A stretch of DNA of 64,000 nt from NCBI GenBank assembly GCA_035502095.1, contig DATJUX010000019.1, forward strand, positions 167,043 through 231,042, in the 5' to 3' direction. This DNA comes from JAKANT01 sp035502095 (GTDB lineage Bacteria > Pseudomonadota > Gammaproteobacteria > Burkholderiales > Burkholderiaceae_F). A program made the translations under genes and the position numbers. The notes beneath the pieces are model-generated. The model ran no database searches, was not told the origin of the DNA, and saw only the letters and a list, made by a program, of their open reading frames with translations. Below, piece after piece: positions 1 through 9,988 of this stretch (the stretch's first letter is position 1; every line of letters begins with the position of its first letter).

Positions 1-1024
<1,024 letters not shown>

Positions 1025-1035
<11 letters not shown>

Positions 1036-1744
1036 CCTCGGGAGAAAGCGCGCGCCAGTACTGCATCAGCTTCAGCGCGAAGCGCGTCCCCAGCGCCTCG
1101 TCTTCGTGCATGAAGTAGACGTAGGTGAGCGGTACCTTCTGCGCCGCGATCCGCTCCGCCCACACCCGCAATTCGGCGTCTTCGTAGTGGGTGCGCCGCA
1201 GGCGCACGTACGCCGACGTCGACGTGACCACGAACGGCGTGTCGCCCGCGTCCGTGTCGGCGACACACAGCATCGTGTCGTGGTCGTGCAGCGTCGCGTA
1301 CACCTCGTCGTCCAGCCACGAGTCATGGCGGAACTCGAAGGCCGCGCGGGTTCCGCCGGGCAGCACCGCCAGGAAATCGCGCAGCCGGCCGACGTCCTTG
1401 CGCAGGAAAGGCGGCAGCTGGAACAGCAGCGCGCCGAGCTTGTCGCCGAGCACCGCCGCGCGGCGCAGGAACTCGACGGTATCCGGCCCCGCATCCTTCA
1501 GCCGCTTGTCGTGCGTGATGCTGCGCCGGACCTTGAGCGTGAAGGCGAAGGTGTCGGGCACCTCGGTGCGCCAGCGCTCGAGCATCGCCGGATCCGGCAT
1601 GCGGTAGAAGGTGTTGTTGATCTCCACCGTGTCGAGGCGCCCGGCGTAGTAACGCAGCATCTCGTCGGCCGGCAGCTTCTCGGGATAAAAGTGCCCCAGC
1701 CACTCCTTGAACGAATAGCCGCTGGTCCCCGCAAGCATGCGCAT
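1025..1744 (-). CDS. DUF72 (YecE-like) family protein
   Basis: A 239-residue protein of the DUF72/YecE family, which has a TIM-barrel-like fold and no firmly established biochemical role. The N-terminus shows the family hallmark GTSGYSFKEW followed by FYPEKLP and the VEINNTFYR motif; FAFTLKVRR and the LLFQLPP segment are also typical. It starts at an ATG at 1744 (an alternative Met lies two codons in). Its 3' end overlaps the convergent ABC ATPase gene by 11 bp. It is the last of a row of leftward genes; a repeat-containing spacer of 234 bp separates it from oxyR. Confidence 0.85.
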
Positions 1745-1820
1745 CGCCGGTCCTTCCCAGTCGGCCGGGATCGTAGCTCCTCGCGGATTGCTTGAAGACC
1801 GGGTCTTGGCCTGAGCACCT

Positions 1821-1855
1821 TGTCATTCCAAGCAGCGCAGCGACGAGGAATCTCG
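1821..1855. repeat. GTCATTCC-type intergenic repeat, copy 1
   Basis: Begins TGTCATTCCAAGC and ends CGAGGAATCTCG. It resembles other copies near 13782 and 61082 and lies in the spacer between oxyR and the DUF72 gene. Elements of this form are common between genes in many proteobacteria. Function unknown. Confidence 0.45.
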
Positions 1856-1881
1856 AGCGCGTCGTGCGGAAAACAAATGCA

Positions 1882-1940
1882 AACGCGGATGACGCCGATC
1901 CATGTGCTTTTGATCCGCGTTCATCCGCGAAGTCCGCGTC
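1882..1940. repeat. GCGGAT/ATCCGC intergenic repeat, copy 1
   Basis: An array of short inverted units: AACGCGGAT on one side, then GATCCGCGT, TCATCCGCG and GTCCGCGTC on the other. Four further copies occur at about 2984, 19829, 28928 and 31918. This one lies downstream of oxyR and upstream of the DUF72 gene, so it is in a same-strand spacer. Confidence 0.65.
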
Positions 1941-1978
1941 AAGGTCCTTCTCGGAACGACAAGTGTCGCCGCGCTGCC

Positions 1979-2932
1979 TCACGCCGCCTGCGGCGGCAGA
2001 TCGAGCTTGATCGCCCCGGGCAGCGGGCATTTGACGATGGCAAGGCGCAGCGCCTCGATCGCGGGCAGGCGCGTGAATGTCTTGCGCCAGACGAGCACGA
2101 CACGCCGGTCGGGCGCCGGGTTGCGAAACGGCAGGTACTCGATCAGCGAGTTGGCGGGCGTCTTCTCCGGCACCGAGGTCTTCGGCAGCACCGTAATGCC
2201 GAGCCCGGACGCGACCATGTGGCGGATCGTTTCCAGCGAAGAGCCTTCGAAGGTCTTCTGGATGCCTTCCGCTTCGGAGGAAAAGCGCATCAGTTCGGGG
2301 CACACGCCGAGCACCTGATCGCGAAAGCAATGGCCGGCGCCGAGCAGCAGCATCGTCTCCTTCTTCAGGTCCTCGCTCGCCACGCCGTTGCGCCTGCCGC
2401 GTTTCGCCCAGACGTGGTCGCGCGGCACCGCGACCATGAACGGTTCGTCGTAGACCGGTTGCATCTGCAAGCCGGACTCCGGCAAGGGCAGCGCGAGGAT
2501 GGCGACGTCGATTTCACCGTTCTTGACCAGCTCCAGCAACCGTACCGTGTAGTTCTCGGTCAGCAGCAGCGGCATCTGCGGCGCGTCCTTCAGCAGCTGG
2601 CGCACGAGCGAGGGCAGCAGGTACGGCCCGATCGTGTAGATCACGCCGACGCGCAGCGGCCCGGTCAACGGGTCCTTGCCGGATTTCGCGATCTCCTTGA
2701 TGCGCGCGGCTTCGTCGAGCACACGCTGCGCCTGGGCGACGATGCGTTCGCCCGCACTCGTCAGGGTCACGTCGTTGCTGCGTCGCTCGAAGAGCGGCAT
2801 CCCGAGCTCGTCCTCGAGCTTCTTGATCGCCACCGACAAAGTCGGCTGGCTGACGAAACAGGCTTCGGCCGCACGTCCGAAGTGGCGCTCGCGCGCCACG
2901 GCAACGATGTACTTGAGTTCGGTCAGGGTCAC
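1979..2932 (-). CDS. oxyR: Hydrogen-peroxide sensor, LysR-family regulator OxyR
   Basis: LysR-type transcription factor that senses peroxide through a disulphide switch and activates antioxidant genes. The N-terminal winged helix-turn-helix has the usual ARERHFGRAAE and VSQPTLSVAIKKLE segments. The effector domain contains GAGHCFRDQVLGVCPE, with Cys202 and Cys211 nine residues apart, the same spacing as the redox pair Cys199/Cys208 of E. coli OxyR. The length, 317 residues, is normal. It lies directly downstream of recG on the same strand, an arrangement found in betaproteobacteria. A GCGGAT-type repeat occupies the 119-bp spacer upstream of its start. Confidence 0.94.
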   Translation of the reverse strand: MTLTELKYIVAVARERHFGRAAEACFVSQPTLSVAIKKLEDELGMPLFERRSNDVTLTSAGERIVAQAQRVLDEAARIKEIAKSGKDPLTGPLRVGVIYTIGPYLLPSLVRQLLKDAPQMPLLLTENYTVRLLELVKNGEIDVAILALPLPESGLQMQPVYDEPFMVAVPRDHVWAKRGRRNGVASEDLKKETMLLLGAGHCFRDQVLGVCPELMRFSSEAEGIQKTFEGSSLETIRHMVASGLGITVLPKTSVPEKTPANSLIEYLPFRNPAPDRRVVLVWRKTFTRLPAIEALRLAIVKCPLPGAIKLDLPPQAA

Positions 2933-2983
2933 GGGTGTTCAGACCATAGCAAACAGGATCGTCAGCCGGAAAAAGGACACGAC

Positions 2984-3042
2984 CCGGATTACGCGGATCG
3001 ACGCGGATAAAACATCCGCCTTCATCTGCGAAAATCCGCGTC
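2984..3042. repeat. GCGGAT/ATCCGC intergenic repeat, copy 2
   Basis: CCGGATTACGCGGATCG and ACGCGGAT units face ACATCCGCC, CATCTGCG and AATCCGCGTC units. It sits between the end of recG and the start of oxyR, where it could form a hairpin in the oxyR leader or attenuate read-through from recG. The role is inference; the sequence similarity to the other copies is plain. Confidence 0.7.
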
Positions 3043-3051
3043 AAGCCCTTA

Positions 3052-5106
3052 TCAGGCGTCCAGCAGAGCCGCCTTCGTTCCGAGCCATCGCCGCGTGTGT
3101 TCGGCCGCCAGCGCCGGGTACTGCTCGAGCAGTACCGTGGCGGCGTCGCGGGCGATTTCAAGCAGGGCCGCGTCCCGCTCCAGGTCGGCGAAGCGCAGCA
3201 ACGGCACGCCGGCCTGCCGCGCACCGAGCACTTCGCCGGGGCCGCGCAACTGCAGGTCGCGGCGCGCCACCTCGAAGCCGTCGGTGGTTTCGAAGATCAC
3301 CTTCAGGCGCTCGCGCGCCGCCTCCGACAGCGGCTCGTCGAACAGCAGCACGCAGTAGCTGCGGATCGCGCCGCGTCCGACGCGCCCGCGCAGCTGGTGC
3401 AGCTGGGCCAGCCCGAAGCGCTGCGCGTGGTCGATCACCATCAGGCTCGCGTTGGCGACGTCGACCCCGACCTCGACCACGGTGGTCGCGACCAGGACGT
3501 CGATCATGCCGGCCGCGAACGCCTGCATCACCGCGCCCTTTTCTGCCGCGGGCAGCTGGCCATGCAGCAGGCCGAGGCGCAAGTCGGAAAGCAGCGCACG
3601 GGTCTGTTCGTACATCGTGGTGGCGGCGGTGAGCTCGACGCCGGGCTCCAGCTTTTCGCTCTCGTCGACGAGCGGACAGACCCAGTAGACCTGGCGGCCC
3701 GAGCGGACCTCGCTGCGAATGCGCGTCAGCACTTCTTCCCGCCGTGCGGTCGACACGAGCTTGGTCATGACCGGCTGGCGCCCGGGAGGCATCTCGTCGA
3801 GCACCGAGACGTCGACGTCGGCGAGGTAGCTCATCGCCAGCGTGCGCGGGATCGGCGTCGCCGAGAGCATCAGCAGATGCGGCGCGACGGCCGCGTCGCG
3901 CAGCGCGAGGCGTTGCGCCACGCCGAAACGGTGCTGTTCATCGACGATCGCCAGCCCGAGGTGCGCGAACTTCACCTTGTCCTGCACCAGCGCATGCGTC
4001 CCGACCACGAGCTGCGCCGCGCCCTGCGCGATGCCGGCATGCGCCGCCCTCTTTTCTGCCGCCGTGAGCCTGCCGGTCAGCCAGGCGACGTGCACGCCGA
4101 GCGGCGCGAGCCATTGTTCGATGCGGCCGAAGTGCTGCTCGGCGAGGATTTCGGTCGGCGCCATCAGCGCGGCCTGGTAGCCGGCGTCGATGGCGCGTGC
4201 CGCGGCGAGCGCTGCCACGACGGTCTTGCCGCTGCCGACGTCGCCTTGCACCAGCCGATGCATCGGCACGCCGGATTCCAGATCGCGTTCGATCTCGCGC
4301 CAGACGCGCTGCTGCGCGCCGGTCAGCGCGAAGGGCAGCGCGGCGCGCAGCCGCCCTTGTATGTCGCCGGAGGCGATCAACGGTGGCGCGGCACGTGCCG
4401 AACGGCGCGCGCGCATCGAACGCAGCGTGAGCTGCTGCGCGAGCAGCTCGTCGAAGCGGATGCGCCGCCAGAGCGGCTCCTGGCGTGCCGTCAGTTGCAT
4501 CTCGTCGGCGCCGGCCGGCGGCTGGTGCAGATCGCGCAGCGTCGACTCCAGCGGCGCCAGGGCGAAGTGGACGCGCAGGGCCTCGGGCAGCGTGTCGGTG
4601 AGCGCGACGGCGCGCAGCGCGTGCTCGATGCGCGTGCGCAGCCACTGCTGCGAGATTCCCGCGCCCGCGGGATAGACGGGCGTCAGGCGGGTCGGCAGCG
4701 CCTCCGCGGCCGCGCGCACGCGCGGATGCACCATCTCCAGCCCCAGCGTGCCGCCGCGCACGGCGCCCAACGCCCGCACGCGCCGTCCGACGGCCAGGCT
4801 CTTCGCCTGCGACGGATAGAAGTGCAGGAAGCGCAGCAACACCTCGCCCGTTTCGTCGGCCAGCCGCGCGGTGAGCTGGCGCCGGCCGCGGTAGCTGATT
4901 TCCGAAGCGACGATGTCGCCTTCGACCTGCGCCTCCTCGCCGCCCGCGAGTTCGGCGATCGGCGTCACCCGCGTTTCGTCGACGTAGCGCAGCGGCAGGT
5001 GCAGCAGCAGGTCCCAGTCCGTCGCCAACCCGAGGCGCGCGAGCTTGGCGGCGCTGCCGCTGTCGGTCGCCTTGGTGGAGGCCGGCGAAGGACGTGCGCG
5101 CGCCAA
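3052..5106 (-). CDS. recG: ATP-dependent DNA helicase RecG
   Basis: Branch-migrating helicase that remodels stalled replication forks and recombination intermediates. Seen: an N-terminal wedge/OB region (LLLHLPLRYVDET), Walker A GDVGSGKT, DEQHRFG helicase motif II, SATPIPRTLAM, LLHGQLPAAEK, and motifs V-VI VATTVVEVGVDV and QLRGRVGRG. The frame stays open far upstream across ridA and the GST gene, but those genes are clearly real on the same strand. The start that fits the spacing is a TTG at 5106, five bases after the ridA stop codon, giving 684 residues, the usual RecG length. No ATG or GTG fits as well. RidA and RecG are therefore probably translated from one transcript. Confidence 0.92.
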   Translation of the reverse strand: MARARPSPASTKATDSGSAAKLARLGLATDWDLLLHLPLRYVDETRVTPIAELAGGEEAQVEGDIVASEISYRGRRQLTARLADETGEVLLRFLHFYPSQAKSLAVGRRVRALGAVRGGTLGLEMVHPRVRAAAEALPTRLTPVYPAGAGISQQWLRTRIEHALRAVALTDTLPEALRVHFALAPLESTLRDLHQPPAGADEMQLTARQEPLWRRIRFDELLAQQLTLRSMRARRSARAAPPLIASGDIQGRLRAALPFALTGAQQRVWREIERDLESGVPMHRLVQGDVGSGKTVVAALAAARAIDAGYQAALMAPTEILAEQHFGRIEQWLAPLGVHVAWLTGRLTAAEKRAAHAGIAQGAAQLVVGTHALVQDKVKFAHLGLAIVDEQHRFGVAQRLALRDAAVAPHLLMLSATPIPRTLAMSYLADVDVSVLDEMPPGRQPVMTKLVSTARREEVLTRIRSEVRSGRQVYWVCPLVDESEKLEPGVELTAATTMYEQTRALLSDLRLGLLHGQLPAAEKGAVMQAFAAGMIDVLVATTVVEVGVDVANASLMVIDHAQRFGLAQLHQLRGRVGRGAIRSYCVLLFDEPLSEAARERLKVIFETTDGFEVARRDLQLRGPGEVLGARQAGVPLLRFADLERDAALLEIARDAATVLLEQYPALAAEHTRRWLGTKAALLDA

Positions 5107-5111
5107 GTTGC

Positions 5112-5492
5112 CTACAGGACGAGGATCGCCTCGACCTCGAACTGCGCGCCGCGCGGCAGGCTCGCCACGCCGATGGTCGAACGGGCCGGGTAGGGCTGCG
5201 GCACCATCTCGGCCATGATCGCGTTCGCCTCGGTGAAGCGCGCGAGGTCGGTCAGGAAAAGCGTGAACTTGACGGCGTTGGCCAGCGAGCCGCCGCTTGC
5301 GCGCGCCACCGCATCGAGGTTGCGGAATGCCTGCCGCACCTGGGCGGCGAAGTCGCCGCCGACGATCTCCTTGGTGGCGGGATCGAGGCCGATCTGGCCC
5401 GACAGGAACACGACGAGTCCGGTCTTGACCGCCTGCGAATACGGGCCGATGGCGCCGGGCGCGTTCGGGGTCGAGATGATTTCCTTGTTCAT
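5112..5492 (-). CDS. ridA: RidA family reactive-intermediate deaminase
   Basis: A 126-residue YjgF/YER057c/UK114 family protein. Members hydrolyse reactive enamine/imine intermediates (for example 2-aminoacrylate) made by PLP enzymes. The N-terminus NAPGAIGPYSQAV, the central FLSGQIGLDP and the C-terminal ARSTIGVASLPRGAQFEVE are all diagnostic; the last includes the Arg and Glu that line the active site in characterised members. It starts at ATG 5492. The stop codon is only five bases from the TTG start of recG, so the pair is probably co-transcribed. The protein is normally cytoplasmic and trimeric (family knowledge). Confidence 0.93.
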   Translation of the reverse strand: MNKEIISTPNAPGAIGPYSQAVKTGLVVFLSGQIGLDPATKEIVGGDFAAQVRQAFRNLDAVARASGGSLANAVKFTLFLTDLARFTEANAIMAEMVPQPYPARSTIGVASLPRGAQFEVEAILVL

Positions 5493-5543
5493 GTTGATCG
5501 GCTCCTTGGCGACGTGATCGGGGCACGCAGTCTACAAGTCGCC

Positions 5544-6215
5544 TCAACGCGAGACCGCGAACGGCCCGCCTTTCTCGAGCGCGCGCTGGTAGGCGGGCCG
5601 CGCGTGGATGTGGCCGAGGAAGCCGAGCAGGCGCGGCCGGGTGGCATCGAGGCCGGCCCGGGCGGCGGCCGCCTCGAGCGGGAAGCTCATCTGGATGTCG
5701 GCGGCCGTGAACTCCGGGCCGGCGAACCAGGGGTACTTGCCGAGCTCGCTCTCCATGAAATCGAGCTGCGCGCGCAGCTGCGGCTCGATGAACGCTGCCC
5801 GCGTGCGGCCAGCGACCCCGCGCACGATCGGGCGGATGAAGAACGGTATCGGCGCCCGCTCGATGCGGTCGAAGACGAGCTTCATCAGCAGCGGCGGCAT
5901 CGCCGACCCTTCGGCGAAGTGCATCCAGTAGAGGTAGCGCAGGCGCTCGGGCGTCCCGGCCGGCGGGATCAGCCGCCCGCCGCCGTGCCGCTCGACCAGG
6001 TATTCGAGGATCGCTCCCGACTCCGCGAGCGTGAGGCCATCCTCGGTGATCACTGGCGACTTGCCGAGCGGGTGGACCGCGCGCAGCTCCGGCGGAGCGA
6101 GCAGCGTCTTCGGATCGCGCTTGTAGTACTTGATCTCGTACGCCAGCCCGAGCTCCTCGAGCAGCCAGAGCACGCGCTGCGAGCGCGAGTTGTTCAGATG
6201 ATGGATCGTGATCAT
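5544..6215 (-). CDS. Glutathione S-transferase family protein
   Basis: A 223-residue GST-like protein. The N-terminal thioredoxin-like domain begins MITIHHLNNSRSQRVLWLLE, and the glutathione-binding LGKSPVITEDG and LAESGAILEYL segments follow. An all-helical C-terminal domain contains WFAGPEFTAADIQMSFPL. I chose the ATG at 6215 because it begins exactly where family homology begins; the frame extends 18 codons upstream without any protein-like sequence. It is part of the leftward gene row between an alpha/beta hydrolase and ridA. Substrate unknown; the broad detoxification or conjugation role is from family knowledge. Confidence 0.9.
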   Translation of the reverse strand: MITIHHLNNSRSQRVLWLLEELGLAYEIKYYKRDPKTLLAPPELRAVHPLGKSPVITEDGLTLAESGAILEYLVERHGGGRLIPPAGTPERLRYLYWMHFAEGSAMPPLLMKLVFDRIERAPIPFFIRPIVRGVAGRTRAAFIEPQLRAQLDFMESELGKYPWFAGPEFTAADIQMSFPLEAAAARAGLDATRPRLLGFLGHIHARPAYQRALEKGGPFAVSR

Positions 6216-6272
6216 GACGCGCCTCGATGTGCCGGCCGCATTGTCGCGCGCGGCGTGGCACACGCGCACGCG

Positions 6273-7142
6273 TCAGTCGGTGCGCGCGATTTCCTGCGCG
6301 AGCCGCGGAAGCAGCGGCACGGGCAGGTCGTGTCCCATGCCCGGGATGATCTCGAGCGTCGCCCCGCGGATCTTGCGTTGCAACTGGTAGGCCGCAGCGA
6401 CCGGAACCAGCGGATCGACCGCGCCGTGCACGATGTGCGTGCGGGCGGAGATCCGGCCGAGCATCGGCGTCCGGTCGCCGTCGGCCGCGATCGCGATCAT
6501 CTGCCGCGCAACCCCCGCGGGATGCCAGGCGCGCGCGACGATCGCGCGCATGCGCTGGCGGAACATCTCGGGTTCGGTCCGATAGGCGGGGCTGCCGATC
6601 AGCGAGAAAAGGTGCTCCAGGTAAGCCACGATCGCTTCCGGATCGCGCGCATCCGCCGGCCGCCTGAGCAGGGCGGCTCGAATGTGTGCGGACGGATGAG
6701 GCAGCGCACGCGAACCCGACGTGGTCATCATCAAGGTCAACCGCTTCACGCGCTCGGGTCGCAGCACCGCCATGTGCTGCGCGATCATGCCGCCCATCGA
6801 CGCGCCGCAGACGTGCGCGCTGTCGATGCCGAGGGCATCGAGCACGCCGAACGCGTCGTGCGCCATGTCGGCCAGCGTGTAGGCGGTCGGGATGCGCATC
6901 CCGAAGAAGTAGCGGATCGTGGCCGCGAGCAGGTTGGGTCGGCCGAGATGATCGAAGCTCTGGCTCAGGCCGACATCGCGGTTGTCCGGGCGGATGACGC
7001 GGTAGCCGCGCGCGACGAGGTCGCGCACCAGTTCTTCGGGCCACGCCACGAGCTGCATGCCAAGGCCCATGAGCATCAGGAGCGGCTCGCCGCGCCCGAC
7101 GTCGTCGACCTCGAGCGCGATGCCGTTGGCGGAAATCTGCAT
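6273..7142 (-). CDS. Alpha/beta hydrolase
   Basis: A 289-residue alpha/beta-hydrolase fold protein. It has the oxyanion-side segment LLMLMGLGMQ, a RPDNRDVGLS loop typical of the epoxide-hydrolase/esterase group, the nucleophile elbow GASMGG (Ser115), an acid in HGAVDPLVP and the catalytic His in PGMGHDLP. The start at ATG 7142 coincides with the first family-like residues; the frame upstream is not protein-like. It lies 13 bp downstream of the larger lipase-like gene and reads in the same direction, so the two are probably co-transcribed. The substrate cannot be inferred; an ester or lactone is likely. Confidence 0.88.
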   Translation of the reverse strand: MQISANGIALEVDDVGRGEPLLMLMGLGMQLVAWPEELVRDLVARGYRVIRPDNRDVGLSQSFDHLGRPNLLAATIRYFFGMRIPTAYTLADMAHDAFGVLDALGIDSAHVCGASMGGMIAQHMAVLRPERVKRLTLMMTTSGSRALPHPSAHIRAALLRRPADARDPEAIVAYLEHLFSLIGSPAYRTEPEMFRQRMRAIVARAWHPAGVARQMIAIAADGDRTPMLGRISARTHIVHGAVDPLVPVAAAYQLQRKIRGATLEIIPGMGHDLPVPLLPRLAQEIARTD

Positions 7143-7155
7143 CGAAGCCCGCCGC

Positions 7156-7965
7156 TCAGTCGCCCGCTTCCAGGGGCTGATCGTCGGTGTTGAAGAACCA
7201 GGGCCACGCGCCGCGCGCGTCGAAGCGCTCCCACTTGGCAGGGTCCTGACGCAACCGGTCGGCAATGGCGAACAGCGCGAGCGGGTTCAAACCCATGCCG
7301 AGGTGGCTCGCCTGGACCTCGATGTTTTCGGTGTGCGGTTCCGGATCGTTGATACTGCATTGCCAGGCGACGATGCCGTCGGTCCTGCTGTAGATCGACG
7401 TCGTCGGCACGCGCGGCGCCTTGCGTAGCTGCGCGAGCTTCTTCGGGTGGTGCCCCCGTTGGTCCTCGTTGAGGAATTCGAACAGGAGCCGCGCATTGGT
7501 CGCGCACGGGTGGCCCGCGAACGGCGAGCCGAGGGTGATCACACAGCGCACATCGGCGGTGAATTCCTTCGCCAGCTCGCGCGCATAGACACCGCCGAGG
7601 CTCCAGCCCACCAGGCTCACGCGCGTGCCGTGCGACTGGACCACCTCCTTCACCAGCGCACGCAAGCGCGCCAGCACGCCCTGGCGCGGGCCGAGGTTGA
7701 AGCCCTGGCTCCACGCGTAGGGCGTGTAACCCCGATCGCTCAGGAACGCGCGCAGCGGCAGGGTCGTGAGATCGCCGGCACCGAGGCCCGGCAGCACGAT
7801 GACCGGGTGCCCGTCGCCTTGCGGCAGACGGCGCAGCCACGGGATCGCCGCGATCAGTGCCGCGTATTCCCACAGCGCCCTGCTCTCGAGCAGCAACAAG
7901 AGCGGCCCAGGCGCCTTCAGATCCTCCGGATCGAAGCGCGGACCGTCGTAAGCCGATTTGCCCAT
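7156..7965 (-). CDS. Alpha/beta-fold lipase/esterase-like protein
   Basis: A 269-residue hydrolase with HPVIVLPGLGAGDLTT near the N-terminus and the nucleophile elbow GWSLGG (Ser122); VITLGSPFAGHP follows the core and IYSRTDGIVAW carries a likely acid. This combination is common in lipase-like proteins related to the PGAP1/PHA-depolymerase groups. The start at ATG 7965 is preferred because upstream in-frame residues are not protein-like. It lies between the WS/DGAT acyltransferase gene and a second alpha/beta hydrolase, all on the - strand. That suggests turnover of neutral lipids or esters, but this is inference from position only. Confidence 0.82.
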   Translation of the reverse strand: MGKSAYDGPRFDPEDLKAPGPLLLLLESRALWEYAALIAAIPWLRRLPQGDGHPVIVLPGLGAGDLTTLPLRAFLSDRGYTPYAWSQGFNLGPRQGVLARLRALVKEVVQSHGTRVSLVGWSLGGVYARELAKEFTADVRCVITLGSPFAGHPCATNARLLFEFLNEDQRGHHPKKLAQLRKAPRVPTTSIYSRTDGIVAWQCSINDPEPHTENIEVQASHLGMGLNPLALFAIADRLRQDPAKWERFDARGAWPWFFNTDDQPLEAGD

Positions 7966-8130
7966 GCGTCGCAGTTGTCCGACAAATTGCCCTGAACGGG
8001 CCGATGGTATCGGCTCGCGCCGGGGTCCAACGGAGCGGACGCTCCAGAAATTTCGACTTTGGGGCGGCCCGACCCCGCGCAAGCGGCTGGAAGAAGCCGC
8101 AATTTCGCTTCCGGGATGCACCCTTGGCGC

Positions 8131-9849
8131 TTATCGACGCGCGGCCGCGCGCGCGCGCGGCGTCGCCTTGCGCACCAGGCGCGCGGGTCCGTGCGCCAGC
8201 CGCGACAGTCCGACAACCGTCTGGCCGACCGCGCGCTTCGCCAGGACGGGCACGACGTCGGCCGCGATGCCGGCCGCTCGCTTGTTGACCGCGCGCGCCA
8301 TGCGGCCGACCGAAGTCGTCATCAGTCCGGTCGCGGTGTCGACGGCCGAGTCCACTGCGCGGCCAAGCGCCTTGCGCGCCGATTTCGCTACGCTCGGCTC
8401 GGCCGCCGATGCGGCGGCTTCGTCGCTCTCGCTTGCGAGCGCGCGCAAGTCGTCGAATGCGACCGCGATCGAGTCGGCGATCAGGCGAAGGTCGGGAACC
8501 GCCTTGGCATCGGCCATCAGGCCGAAGTCGAGCGACTGGTCGTAGCTCTGCACGGTGATGTTGAGCGCGAGGCCGTGCACGACGACCGAGGTCGGATAGT
8601 TGGTGAGCATGCGCGCGCCGGCGAGATACAGCGGCACGTTCGGCCCGGGTACGTTGGAGATCGCGACATTGGCGAGTTGCGGCAGCCGGTCCGCGACCCG
8701 GGCCTTGCCGTACAGCCGCGTGGCGGCTTCCATCAGCCAGGGCAAGCCCACGGAAGGAAAATCCGTCGGCAGGATGCTCTTCACGCTGCCCATCGACGCC
8801 TTCATCGCCGCGGTCGCCTGCTTGATGTGGTGCAGGCGCTTGAGCGGATCCGCGATGTGGGTGCCGAGGCTGACCGGCGCGATCGACGCCTGGTTGTCCG
8901 ACTTCGTGTCGCCGGACTGGCGCAGCGACACCGGCACCGCGGCGATCAGCGATTTGCGCGGCAGCGCGTGGTGGCGCGCGAGATAGCGTCGCAGCGCGGT
9001 GCTGCAGAGCATGAGGACCATGTCGTTCAGCGTCGCTTCCTGCTCCTTGCCGATCGCGCGCAGTTCATCGAGCGGCACGCCGACTGCGGCGAACGCGCGT
9101 TCGTCCGTGACCGTCACGTTGAGCGGCGTGCGCGGTGCGAGCGTGAAGTTGCCGACGCCTTTCCTGCCAGTGACGAACCGGGACCTTGCCGCAGCCTGCT
9201 TCGCCGCCTTGGACAAGGTGCCGACGGTGGCCGGAAGCGTCCGCACGAGGTGGCTCAGCTGGTGCACCTGGTTGGCGATGGCGCCTGAAAGCATCTCGGC
9301 GAGGCCGAGCCGGTACCGCTTCGGCCGCGCCGATGCCTTGGCCGCGACGTCGCGGGGCGTTTCAGTCACGTCGAGCAGGACGCTCGCCAGCGCGACGGCG
9401 GCCTGGCCGTCCACCGCGGCGTGGTGCAACTGGGTGTAGAGCGCCACCCGCTTGCGGCCATCCTCGCCCGGCGCGAGCCCTTCCAGAACGTGGAATTTCC
9501 ACAGCGGCCGGCTGCGGTCGAGCAGGACCGGATGGAGTTTCCCGACCATCTGCTCGAGGTCTTTCAGCTGGCTCCCCTTGGGCAGGCGGATCTCGACGAT
9601 GTGCCGGTCGAGGTCGGGCTGGGCGTCCACCCACGCCGGATTGGCGAGCTGCAGCGGCATCCACCAAAGCCGGCGCCGCAGCGCCGGAAGCATCGGCAGG
9701 CGCCTGGCCACGTGGCGCCGCAGGTCGCGCACGAACCTGCCCTTGTAGCCGGTGGGCAGTTCGAACACGTGCAGGGCGCCGACGTGCATCGGCATCTCGG
9801 GGGTCTCGAGGTACAGGAAGGACGCGTCGAGGCCGGACAGCTGTTTCAT
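8131..9849 (-). CDS. Wax ester synthase / diacylglycerol O-acyltransferase (WS/DGAT)
   Basis: Bifunctional acyltransferase that makes wax esters or triacylglycerol from acyl-CoA. Seen: N-terminus LSGLDASFLYLETPEMPMHV, the PLW motif (SRPLWKFHV), the catalytic HHxxxDG motif HHAAVDG at residues 142-148, and the C-terminal ISNVPGPNVPLYLAGARM block. The length of 572 residues is somewhat above the typical 450-500 because of an Ala/Arg-rich C-terminal tail after about residue 480. The acyltransferase is usually membrane-associated and produces storage lipid inclusions. It is the most upstream gene of the leftward row, and two alpha/beta hydrolases follow it. The tail is low complexity and probably not catalytic. 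Confidence 0.92.
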   Translation of the reverse strand: MKQLSGLDASFLYLETPEMPMHVGALHVFELPTGYKGRFVRDLRRHVARRLPMLPALRRRLWWMPLQLANPAWVDAQPDLDRHIVEIRLPKGSQLKDLEQMVGKLHPVLLDRSRPLWKFHVLEGLAPGEDGRKRVALYTQLHHAAVDGQAAVALASVLLDVTETPRDVAAKASARPKRYRLGLAEMLSGAIANQVHQLSHLVRTLPATVGTLSKAAKQAAARSRFVTGRKGVGNFTLAPRTPLNVTVTDERAFAAVGVPLDELRAIGKEQEATLNDMVLMLCSTALRRYLARHHALPRKSLIAAVPVSLRQSGDTKSDNQASIAPVSLGTHIADPLKRLHHIKQATAAMKASMGSVKSILPTDFPSVGLPWLMEAATRLYGKARVADRLPQLANVAISNVPGPNVPLYLAGARMLTNYPTSVVVHGLALNITVQSYDQSLDFGLMADAKAVPDLRLIADSIAVAFDDLRALASESDEAAASAAEPSVAKSARKALGRAVDSAVDTATGLMTTSVGRMARAVNKRAAGIAADVVPVLAKRAVGQTVVGLSRLAHGPARLVRKATPRARAAARR

Positions 9850-9988
9850 TACAACCTCCCGGGTGCATGGGAAGGACCCGATCGGATTGTGCGGCCGAAA
9901 CGGTGCTGTCGACTATTTGTCAAAGCAGGCAGGGCAAAGCTGCTCTAACATCGATCTCACTGTCCGTCGTCGCCAAACGAGAAATTCC

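Noticed and set aside
5107..7044. Very long leftward frame joined to recG, spanning ridA, GST and the hydrolase
   Set aside because: Its upstream half is Arg/Ala-rich shadow sequence over three genes that are clearly real in other frames; RecG homology begins only near 5106.
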